Part shown: positions 19,101 to 28,399 of the stretch, in pieces
How positions within the stretch are numbered: position 1 is the stretch's first letter
How the letters are laid out: each line of letters starts with the position of its first letter
Assembly: GCA_947501885.1 (NCBI GenBank)
Contig: CANMXN010000001.1
Span: forward strand, 558,001-622,000
Direction of reading: 5' to 3'
Source of the DNA: an uncultured Sphingorhabdus sp.
Lineage (GTDB): Bacteria > Pseudomonadota > Alphaproteobacteria > Sphingomonadales > Sphingomonadaceae
DNA length: 64,000 nucleotides
Translations under genes and position numbers: made by a program
The notes under the pieces: model-generated
Told to the model about the DNA's origin: nothing
Seen by the model: only the letters and a program-made list of their open reading frames with translations
The model's database searches: none

Positions 19101-21254
19101 AAAGCAGAGTTTCGTAATGAGCAAGTTTCAGCCAATGCATTTGCAGCCGATACGCCATTTCGTTTTCGCAGAGATGAAATTCAAGGCAATGGTCTTAGCG
19201 GGCCTTATACTCTAAATGCGCGTGATATTATCGCCAATAGCGAACGGGTTATTATCGAAACACGTGACCGTATTCGGTCTAATGTAATTGTTGGAAGCCG
19301 CCAATTGGTCCGTAATATCGATTATGACATTGATTATTTAAATGGCACATTGATATTCCGTGAACCTATTTTATCACGCGATAGCAGCTTAAACCCGCAA
19401 TTCATCGTTGCTAATTACGAGGTCTTTGGTGTTGGTGAGCGCGTTACCAATGCTGGTGGACGTGTACGTTGGCAGGACAAAGAAGGTAAAATCAGAATTG
19501 CTGCAACCGCCATTCATGATGAAACTGATAGTGATACTACCAATTTAGGCGGTGTTGATATCATCTTTAGACCAGGCACAGGCACGGAAATTCGTGCAGA
19601 GGTCGCTATATCCGATGGTAATGCAAGAGCAGGAAGCAATCAAGAAGATGCAGGTACATCAACAGCGTGGTTGGTAGAGGCTGAACATCACGGTAAATCT
19701 ATTGACGTATTAGCTTATGTGCGAGAACAATCTGCACGCTTTGGCGTGGGCCAACAAAATAATGCAGAGGTCGGATCACGAAAAATTGGAGTCGAGGGGC
19801 GTTTGCGCATCAGTGATGACTTGCAATTGTCTTTGCTTACTTTCCAGGAAAATTTCTTTGAAACAAATGCACGCCGCCGCGCAGCTACTGGCGAGATTGA
19901 ATATCGCACCAACAATACGACCTTACGAGCGGGTATCACACATGCATCGGACCTTTTGTCCGATGGCAAGATCAATCGTTCCACATTGGCAAAAGTTGGC
20001 GCTTCACAATTATTGCTAAATGATAAACTCGAATTAAGCGCACAAAGCGAATTTGCTCTTGGTGGCCAAGATGAGAGCATCGACTTCCCATCGCGCCACC
20101 GCTTTGGTGCCCGTTATGCTATTAGACCAGACATACAAATAGTCGGCGGATATGAAATCATCGATGGTGAAAATATTGATGCGCGCACCGCTCGCATTGG
20201 TTTTGACATTGCGCCTTGGGCTGGCGCTCGGATAACGGCAAGCGGTAATCAGCAAGATATTGGCGAATTTGGGCCACGTACATTTGCGGCTTATGGCTTA
20301 TCACAATCTCTGCGTTTAACCGAGAAATGGTCTTTGGACTTCTCATTAGATGGCAACAGAACGTTAAATGGTTTTGATCAGGCAAATGTCATAAACCCAG
20401 CACAGCCCGTTGCATCGGGTGGTTTCTTGGCCAGTGATGGTGCTATAACAGAAGATTTTATCGCGCTTACAAGCGGCGCTACATATCGCGGTGATAAATG
20501 GAGCTGGGTCAGCCGCGCAGAGTATCGCAATGGCGATACCAATAACCGCTATGGCCTTACAACAGCCCTCTTACGTCAAATTAGCGAGGGCGTGGCACTT
20601 GGTGCAGCCGCACGTTACTTTAATGCCAATCAAGAAGGCGGTGCACAAAGCGAGATATTTGAAGGCGAAATTAGCTGGGCCTACCGTCCATCAAACAGCC
20701 GCTGGTCAATATTAGATAAATTAGAATTTCGTAGCGACTCTATTACGAATGCAATTGCTGGAAACTCTGGTCCCATCGGCGGTCCTGCCCTCACTATCAG
20801 CGGCGATGCCGTATCACGCCGTTTGATCAACAGCATTAGCATCAATTATAGCCCAATAGCTGATAATGATAATGCTGGTGTCGATGAATTTTTTGAACGC
20901 GGTGAATATAGCCTTTTCTGGGGTACGCGTTATGTATTTAATCGCTTCGGTGAAGATGATGTTGAAGGATGGAGCAACATCATTGGTGCTGATGCACGCT
21001 TTGATATCTCAAAAAATATTGATATTGGAGGGCAAGCCACAGTGCGTATTGGTACAGGTGGGCGTAATATTGCCTATTCAGGAGGCCCAGCCATAACGCT
21101 ATCGCCTTTCAAAAATAGCAATATTACATTAGGTTATAATATTATTGGATTCAAGGATCGTGACTTTGAAGAAGCGCGCTATACCCGCAGTGGTCCATTT
21201 TTGACCTTCAAGCTTAAATTTGATCAAAATAGCTTATCGGGTCTTGGCTTCTAA
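16155..21254 (+). CDS. giant multidomain outer-membrane protein: N-terminal module, DUF11, carboxypeptidase-regulatory-like fold, Ig-like region, C-terminal beta-barrel
   Basis: 1699 aa with signal peptide; [28 protein letters not shown] (DUF11); [30 protein letters not shown]; amphipathic strands to C-terminal Phe ([18 protein letters not shown]). Confidence 0.75.
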   Translation: [1699 protein letters not shown]

Positions 21255-21273
21255 TCAATCACAATAACTGCGA

Positions 21274-22593
21274 TCAATCAGCAAATAGCAAGACAGGTGT
21301 TTCAATATATTTTTTCAGCACCTGCATAAAGCTTGCTGCATCATATCCATCAACAACACGGTGATCACAGCTAATTGATATATTCATTAATTTGCGTGCT
21401 TCTATTTCCCCATTGATTATCACTGGACGTTCTACAATCTTGTTAGGGCCAATGATCGCAACTTCTGGTTTATTAATAACAGGCGTGGTTACTATACCGC
21501 CCAAAGGACCAAGCGAAGTGAGCGTTAATGTTGCACCTTGTAATTTGTTAATTTGTATAGAATTATCTCTAGAAGTCTCAGATAAAACTTTGATTTCATT
21601 TGATAATTGCCAAATATTCATTTGGTGGGCAGCATGGATAACAGGGACCTTAAGGCCGCTGTCAGTTTGCGTCGCCATACCCAAATTTATACCACCATGC
21701 CTTGTCACTACACCAGCTTCATCATCATAAGTGGCATTAATCATTGGAAAGTCAGGTATGGTTTTGGCTATTGCAACAATCAATAAGGGCAACATGGTAA
21801 TTTTGGGCCGCGATCCACGATTGTCATTCAGGTCACTGCGCATCAACTCTAAGTCAGTTACATCGACTTCTTCTACATAGGTAAAGTGCGGGATTGAACG
21901 CTTGCTAATGATCATATTCTCAGCAATTTTGCGGCGCATACCGATTACTTTAATAGTTTCATCGGGCCTTGTTGCTGCATTAGTGGCATTGCCATAACCT
22001 TGTGCGCTACCATAATTAAGATAAGCGTCTAAATCAGCATGCCTCACATGCTGCCCTGCTGTCTTAACAAGTGCAAGGTCGACACCCAATGATTTCGCGC
22101 GCGCACGCACAGCAGCAGATGCCGTTACTTTATTAATAGGGGTAGATATAGGAGCATTGGACTCAGCTAAAACCACGGCTTCACTAACTTCTGGGTTCTG
22201 CTGTGCTAAATCCGCCGCATCAGATATAGTCTTTTCTGATGTCTTGACGTCATTTTTCACCATATCTTCATCTACTAAGGTTTCTGACACTATGTCATCA
22301 TAGTCTTGATTTTCAATATTAATATCAGGAATATCTTGATTGCCCTCACCTTCAGCAACCTCTATCTCAACCAATGTCGAGCCAATAGCGATAATATCGC
22401 CTTCTTCACCTGCTACAGCAATAATTTTGCCAGAAACAGGGGCTTCCATTTCAACTGTCGCCTTATCAGTCATCATATCTGCGATAGGCTGATCTTCCAT
22501 CACCATATCACCCAGTGCAATATGCCATTGGACAATCTCTGCTTCTGCGATACCTTCGCCAATATCAGGCAATGTGAATATATATTTTGCCAT
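21274..22593 (-). CDS. bkdB: dihydrolipoamide acyltransferase, E2 of branched-chain 2-oxoacid dehydrogenase
   Basis: Lipoyl domain MTDKATVEMEAPVSG; catalytic SISCDHRVVDGYDAASFMQ; adjacent to E1 beta and alpha. Confidence 0.88.
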   Translation of the reverse strand: MAKYIFTLPDIGEGIAEAEIVQWHIALGDMVMEDQPIADMMTDKATVEMEAPVSGKIIAVAGEEGDIIAIGSTLVEIEVAEGEGNQDIPDINIENQDYDDIVSETLVDEDMVKNDVKTSEKTISDAADLAQQNPEVSEAVVLAESNAPISTPINKVTASAAVRARAKSLGVDLALVKTAGQHVRHADLDAYLNYGSAQGYGNATNAATRPDETIKVIGMRRKIAENMIISKRSIPHFTYVEEVDVTDLELMRSDLNDNRGSRPKITMLPLLIVAIAKTIPDFPMINATYDDEAGVVTRHGGINLGMATQTDSGLKVPVIHAAHQMNIWQLSNEIKVLSETSRDNSIQINKLQGATLTLTSLGPLGGIVTTPVINKPEVAIIGPNKIVERPVIINGEIEARKLMNISISCDHRVVDGYDAASFMQVLKKYIETPVLLFAD

Positions 22594-22597
22594 CAGA

Positions 22598-23635
22598 TCA
22601 ATCCTTCATGATTTTTTCTATTGCGGTCGTAATGCGCACGGGACCAGGGAAATATGCCCATTCAAGGCTATGCGGATAAGGTGTGTCAAAACCCGTCACA
22701 CGCTCTACGGGGGCTTCCAAATGATAAAAACAACGTTCTTGCACCAAAGCTGAGAGTTCTGCGCCAAAACCGCTTGTTCGCGTTGCTTCATGCACGATCA
22801 AACAGCGCCCCGTCTTTTGAACCGATGCCTCAATCGTTTCAATATCAAGTGGTAATAATGTGCGTAAATCAATGACATCAGCATCGATATTCTGTTCTTT
22901 GACAACGGCCTCTACCACATGCACCATCGTTCCATAGGCCAATATTGTCAGCCCCTCACCCTCACGTACTACATTGGCCTTACCAAGCGGTATTTTATAA
23001 TAACCCTCTGGCACTTGTGAGGCATCATGTTTGCTCCATGGCTCTACGGGACGGTCATAGTAACCCGTAAACGGGCCATTATATATACGTTTGGGTTCAA
23101 AAAATATAACGGGGTCATTATCTTCAATAGCGCTAATCAAAAGCCCTTTTGCATCATATGGCGTTGCTGGAATAATAGTTTTTACACCAGACATGTGCGT
23201 AAACAGACTTTCTGGCGATTGGCTGTGCGTTTGCCCACCAAAGATACCACCACCAAAGGGGGTGCGGATAGTCAAAGGCGATATAAAATCTGCCGCCGAG
23301 CGATAACGCATTCTTGCTGCTTCACTGACAATTTGATCAAGCCCTGGATAGATATAATCGGCAAATTGAATTTCTGGAACAGGGCGCATCCCATAGGCCC
23401 CCATACCAACAGCCACACCCATTATACCATTTTCGGAAATTGGTGTATCAAACACCCGTCTTTTTCCATATTTTTCTTGCAAATTGGCCGTAGCGCGAAA
23501 AACACCACCAAAATAACCAATATCTTCACCCAATATGACAACATTATCATCACGCTCTAACATATTATCTAGCGCGCTATTAATCGCCTCAATCATATTC
23601 ATAGTTTTAATTGAATCACTAGAAACTTCAAACAT
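22598..23635 (-). CDS. bkdA2: 2-oxoisovalerate dehydrogenase E1 beta subunit
   Basis: NMIEAINSALDNMLERDDNVVILGEDIGYFGGVFRAT; FDTPISENGIMGVAVG; RTPFGGGIFGGQTHSQSPE. Confidence 0.9.
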   Translation of the reverse strand: MFEVSSDSIKTMNMIEAINSALDNMLERDDNVVILGEDIGYFGGVFRATANLQEKYGKRRVFDTPISENGIMGVAVGMGAYGMRPVPEIQFADYIYPGLDQIVSEAARMRYRSAADFISPLTIRTPFGGGIFGGQTHSQSPESLFTHMSGVKTIIPATPYDAKGLLISAIEDNDPVIFFEPKRIYNGPFTGYYDRPVEPWSKHDASQVPEGYYKIPLGKANVVREGEGLTILAYGTMVHVVEAVVKEQNIDADVIDLRTLLPLDIETIEASVQKTGRCLIVHEATRTSGFGAELSALVQERCFYHLEAPVERVTGFDTPYPHSLEWAYFPGPVRITTAIEKIMKD

Positions 23636-24935
23636 TTGAGGTTCCTTTTTGTGATTTCTTCTTCGTAGAAAATTTAGACTCTTTTTCGGCTAAGGATAAT
23701 TCCATCTGCTCTTTTAAGTGCCAAGGCATCTCTTCAAATACATCTTCAAACATTGTTTCAAACTCTTGGTGCATTCCATGTCCCAAAATACCATTTTTTT
23801 CAGCTTCTTTTTGGGTTTTACGCACCTGCGCATCTAATTCTTGTTGCAGAGCTTCGTGGCGTTCTTCATCCCAATGTCCTTCGCCGATCAAATGCTGCTT
23901 TAATCGCTCTAATGGATCACCAAGCGGCCATTTGGCATATTCCTCTGCGGCTCTGTAAGACGAAGGGTCGTCCGATGTGCTATGTCCTTCTGCGCGATAG
24001 GTGAAATGCTCAATCAATGTAGGGCCATTATTGGTACGTGCACGATTAGCAGCCCACTCCGTTGCGGCATATACGGCCAGCGGGTCATTGCCATCCACTC
24101 TTAGGCTTGCAATACCATAACCAAGGCCGCGGGCTGCAAAAGTAGCTCGCTCTCCGCCTGCTATTCCGCTAAATGATGAAATCGCCCATTGGTTATTGAT
24201 TACATTAAAAATAACGGGTGCATTATAAACTGCTGCGAAAGTTAGAGCGCAGTGAAAATCACCTTCAGCAGTTGATCCCTCACCACACCAAACAGCGGCA
24301 ATGCGCGTATCTTGTTTCGCCGCAGAGGCCATAGCCCAACCCACTGCTTGTGGATATTGCGTTGCTAAATTTCCTGAAATACTAAAAAATGAATGTTCAG
24401 ACGATGAATACATAATCGGCAATTGCCGTCCTTTTAATGTATCCTCACGATTAGAATAAATTTGATTCATCATATCTAACATCGGATAGCCGCGCGATAA
24501 TAATATGCCTTGCTGACGATAGCTTGGAAATACCATATCATCATCAGCCAGAGCCAGAGCGGGTGCGATAGAGGTTGCTTCCTCACCCGTACATTTCATA
24601 TAAAAGCTTGTTTTTCCTTGCCGTTGCGCCCGGAACATCCGATCATCAAAAATACGAACTTGCACCATCTCACGGAGCATTCTCAACTTTATCTCGCTTG
24701 ATAATTTGGGATCCCAAGGTCCAGAAGCATGTCCATCAAAGTCCAAGACACGGATTAGCCCTGTAGCCATATGCTGAATATCAATCGGCGCAACATTTTC
24801 TTCAGGCCTTGTTGTTGTACCAACCTCTTCTATTTTAATATCAGAGAAATCTGCTTCATCACCAGGACGAAACTGCGGTTCGGGAATATGTAAATTTAGT
24901 CGCGGCAAATTTTGTTTGTTTAGGTCGCTCAACAT
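23628..24935 (-). CDS. bkdA1: 2-oxoisovalerate dehydrogenase E1 alpha subunit
   Basis: QRQGKTSFYMKCTGEEATSIAPALAL; WCGEGSTAEGDFHCALTFAAVYNAPVIFNVINNQWAIS TPP motif. Confidence 0.9.
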   Translation of the reverse strand: MLSDLNKQNLPRLNLHIPEPQFRPGDEADFSDIKIEEVGTTTRPEENVAPIDIQHMATGLIRVLDFDGHASGPWDPKLSSEIKLRMLREMVQVRIFDDRMFRAQRQGKTSFYMKCTGEEATSIAPALALADDDMVFPSYRQQGILLSRGYPMLDMMNQIYSNREDTLKGRQLPIMYSSSEHSFFSISGNLATQYPQAVGWAMASAAKQDTRIAAVWCGEGSTAEGDFHCALTFAAVYNAPVIFNVINNQWAISSFSGIAGGERATFAARGLGYGIASLRVDGNDPLAVYAATEWAANRARTNNGPTLIEHFTYRAEGHSTSDDPSSYRAAEEYAKWPLGDPLERLKQHLIGEGHWDEERHEALQQELDAQVRKTQKEAEKNGILGHGMHQEFETMFEDVFEEMPWHLKEQMELSLAEKESKFSTKKKSQKGTSNV

Positions 24936-25150
24936 ATCTCTCCAATGGCTTCAACAAAATAGATATGTTTCGCAAAGCCCGCTTTAACTATTAGACATTG
25001 ATTTCGACAAATAAATAGGAATCAATCATCTAAAGTTTCAATCTTTGGTTATATTATTACAAAATTAAATTTTGGTCAATACTACTTCCCTATACAATAG
25101 AGTTCTAATATTATATATAAGCTATCTTATTTAAGTATATGGTATATAGA

Positions 25151-26095
25151 TTAAACAGCTACAGGAGCGGTAATATGTTTTTGCGGTTCATAATTTTCTA
25201 CAACAAAATCATCGATAGAATAATCAAAAATCGAATCTGGTTTTCCTATAATTTTTAACTTTGGCGTGCCAAAAGGTTTTCTGCTGAGTTGCTGTTCAAC
25301 CAAGTCACTATGATTAAGGTATAAGTGAACATCTCCTCCATTCCAGATCAATTCACCTGCTTCCAAATCACATTGTTGTGCGATCATCTTAATTAGTAAT
25401 GAAGCTGAAAAAACGTTGAAAGCAAAGCCTAAACCCAAATCACAAGAGCGTTGAAATAATAATCCACTCAGTTTTCCGTCTGCCACGTAAAATTGATAGG
25501 TTTTATGACAGGGCGGCAAAGCCATTTGATCCAGCTCTGCTACATTCCAGCCTTCAATAATGTGACGTCGTGACGTCGGATTTTTTGTTAAACTCTCAAT
25601 TAATTCAGCGAGTTGATTCACTCCATTTTTTTGTTTCTTATAAATATCGATGGTTTCAGAATCATCGACAATAGTCTCTAACAATTCATATCGCGGCCAA
25701 TTAACCCATTGTGCTCCATAGACTGGCCCCAAATCACCCCATTTTTTCGCAAATGCCTCATTCTCAATGATTTTTTGTTCGAAATCTTTTTGAGAAATAT
25801 CAGAATTTGTTTCGTTACGATACCGTTCTAATGGCCAATCACTCCATATTCGAACATTTACTAAAAGAAGGTCCCTAATATTTGTTTTTCCAGTTAAAAA
25901 CCATAACATCTCTTTAGCTGCTGTTTTCCAGAAAACACGTTTCGTGGTCAATAAAGGTATCGCATCATCTGCAAGAGAGAAACGCATAGTAGCGCCAAAT
26001 ATCGATCTTGTACCTATACCTGTTCGATCTTTTTTTATAGATCCATTTTCCCAGATATATTTCATTAAATCAAGATATTGCTGTTCATAATGCAT
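25151..26095 (-). CDS. thyA: thymidylate synthase
   Basis: DRTGIGTRSIFGATMRFSL; SRRHIIEGWNVAELDQMALPPCHKTYQFYV; QRSCDLGLGFAFNV. Confidence 0.96.
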   Translation of the reverse strand: MHYEQQYLDLMKYIWENGSIKKDRTGIGTRSIFGATMRFSLADDAIPLLTTKRVFWKTAAKEMLWFLTGKTNIRDLLLVNVRIWSDWPLERYRNETNSDISQKDFEQKIIENEAFAKKWGDLGPVYGAQWVNWPRYELLETIVDDSETIDIYKKQKNGVNQLAELIESLTKNPTSRRHIIEGWNVAELDQMALPPCHKTYQFYVADGKLSGLLFQRSCDLGLGFAFNVFSASLLIKMIAQQCDLEAGELIWNGGDVHLYLNHSDLVEQQLSRKPFGTPKLKIIGKPDSIFDYSIDDFVVENYEPQKHITAPVAV

Positions 26096-26242
26096 AAATC
26101 TTTTTCTTTCTTTTAAGCAATATTGGTTGAAAATATTGATACATTTTTATCCGATATTTCAAATAAAAAAATTATTTTACAAAAAACAATAAATGAATCA
26201 AAAATTAACCATTCATTGACCTTGTATTCCTATAGAGTTGGT

Positions 26243-28399
26243 ATGCAAGCGCGCATTCTTATTGTTGACGACCGATCAACCAATTTACGGATTTATGAAC
26301 AATTCGTCAAAATGATGGGAGATGGTTATGTCGCTACATGCTTCGATAATCCATCGAATGCTTTGTTGTGGCTAGAGAGTAATGAAGCCGATTTGCTCAT
26401 CATTGACTATAGAATGCCGGGTATGAATGGCGCTGAGTTCATCAAAACAATCCGTTCCAAAGCTATTGGAAACGACATACCCGCCATTATGATAACGGCA
26501 CATCAAGACCGTGAATATCGTCTGGCTGCATTAGATGCTGGTGCCACAGACTTTTTACAAAGCCCTGTTTCTCATACAGAATTTAGCCAACGTACAAAAA
26601 CATTGCTCAACCAATATCGTAAAAAAGCTGACCTTGCAGAAAAAGTATCTCTCAACCAAAATGATGGAAAACGCCTTAATAATAATGGTAATGATCTATT
26701 ACAAGGCACCAGTATTTTTGAACAAGTTATTGATACTATACCAATTATTATTTGCGCAACTGGACGTGACGAAAAAATATTGTTCATAAATAATTATCAA
26801 GCAGCCATGCTGGGGAATAATCAAAATAATATTGTCGGTAAAAACATTAATGAGCTTTTAGAAAAAGATACAGCAATTCGTAATGCGCGTCGTGACAAGA
26901 TCATATTAAAAACATCCAAAGCCATCCCACACTATGAAGAGAGCTTTACCAGCGATGGTATCGAACTGATATTCCATTGTAATAAGGCCCCTCTTTTGAA
27001 CAAAGAAGGTGAAACCATAGGCGTTTTAACCACAGGTGTTGACATTACTGCGCGGAAATATGCCGAACAACATAGGGCTCATCTCGCATTACATGACATT
27101 TTAACAGGCCTTCCAAACAGAGCATTACTTGCAGAGCGCATCAGTAACACTATTGAAGATTGCTCAAATAGCGATGAAACCGCAGCCTTATTATTGCTTG
27201 ATCTCGATAGATTTAAAGTGATCAATGATACTAAGGGGCATCAAACGGGTGACATATTGCTACGTGAGGTAGCTGAGCGCATCAATAATATTTTACGCCC
27301 AGATGATTTTGCTGCGCGTATTGGCGGTGATGAATTTGCCATTATTCTGCGTAATCTTAATACAGCGAAGCAAGTGAATTCCATTTGTAAAAAACTGCTT
27401 AACAGCATTAACGAGCCTTATTCTATTCCTGGCATATCTCAATTGGTGGGTGCAAGTATTGGTATTGCTCTCATTCCAGATGATGCGAATGATCCCGATG
27501 AATTACTGCGCCTTTCCGATTTGGCTATGTATGATGCCAAGGCAAGCGGCCGAAATAGAACTTGTTTCTTCTCGCCAGAGCTAAACAATATCGCGCAAGC
27601 CAATGCAACGTTAGAAATTGAATTACGCAAGGCATTAGACAATAATGAATTTATCCTAGAGTATCAGCCGATCGTAAATGCTAGCAATGGCAAATATGAG
27701 GGTGGTGAAGCTCTGCTGCGGTGGCAACATCCAGAAAGAGGATATCTATTACCTGCAGAGTTTTTGGGCGTTGCCAATGATTGTGGTTTGATTGATGATA
27801 TCGGCCTCTATGTACTTGAAGCAGCCTGTAAACAAATTCAAAAAATGTCTGCTATGGACACAGAAGTTCCCAAAATTGCCGTCAATATTTCACCGCGCCA
27901 ATTTAGCAATTGTAATGTAAACGACATTATTCGTAATTTGATTGAAAAATATCAAATCAATCCGCAGAAGCTAACGATTGAGATTACAGAAGAATTACTC
28001 CTTGATCAACATGATGACATATTAGAAATATTAATTGATATTCGCAATCAAGGTATTGGAATAGCCATTGATGATTTCGGTACAGGATATTCATCTCTAC
28101 AATATTTACGTGATTTACCAGCTACTTGCTTAAAAATTGACCGTGCATTTATCTCTCGCATTGAGCAATCTGCTGAAGATCGCGCCATTATCGGTACAAT
28201 CACACATTTGGCTCATGCCTTATCTATGCAAGTGATTGCGGAAGGCGTTGAAACACAAAATCAATATGATTTACTGCGGGCTGCTGGTGTTAACTCCATT
28301 CAAGGTTATTTAATGGGGCAGCCCATGAATGCTGAAACATTTGAGGATATCTTTGTTTCTAAACAAAAATTCTCTAACAGGTCGATAAATGAAGATTGA
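26243..28399 (+). CDS. response regulator with REC-PAS-GGDEF-EAL architecture
   Basis: [17 protein letters not shown]...[49 protein letters not shown] with RxxD I-site; [11 protein letters not shown] and [15 protein letters not shown] (EAL). The track start at 26123 is TTG; ATG 26243 precedes the REC domain. Confidence 0.93.
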   Translation: MQARILIVDDRSTNLRIYEQFVKMMGDGYVATCFDNPSNALLWLESNEADLLIIDYRMPGMNGAEFIKTIRSKAIGNDIPAIMITAHQDREYRLAALDAGATDFLQSPVSHTEFSQRTKTLLNQYRKKADLAEKVSLNQNDGKRLNNNGNDLLQGTSIFEQVIDTIPIIICATGRDEKILFINNYQAAMLGNNQNNIVGKNINELLEKDTAIRNARRDKIILKTSKAIPHYEESFTSDGIELIFHCNKAPLLNKEGETIGVLTTGVDITARKYAEQHRAHLALHDILTGLPNRALLAERISNTIEDCSNSDETAALLLLDLDRFKVINDTKGHQTGDILLREVAERINNILRPDDFAARIGGDEFAIILRNLNTAKQVNSICKKLLNSINEPYSIPGISQLVGASIGIALIPDDANDPDELLRLSDLAMYDAKASGRNRTCFFSPELNNIAQANATLEIELRKALDNNEFILEYQPIVNASNGKYEGGEALLRWQHPERGYLLPAEFLGVANDCGLIDDIGLYVLEAACKQIQKMSAMDTEVPKIAVNISPRQFSNCNVNDIIRNLIEKYQINPQKLTIEITEELLLDQHDDILEILIDIRNQGIGIAIDDFGTGYSSLQYLRDLPATCLKIDRAFISRIEQSAEDRAIIGTITHLAHALSMQVIAEGVETQNQYDLLRAAGVNSIQGYLMGQPMNAETFEDIFVSKQKFSNRSINED

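Noticed and set aside
23027-23560. 177-aa plus-strand ORF
   Set aside because: Entirely antisense to the E1 beta gene with no recognisable domain; AT-rich shadow frame
26123-26242. 40-aa N-terminal extension of the GGDEF-EAL regulator from a TTG start
   Set aside because: The REC domain begins right after ATG 26243; the extension is AT-rich, lacks a domain and lies in the thyA divergent promoter region, so the ATG start is preferred
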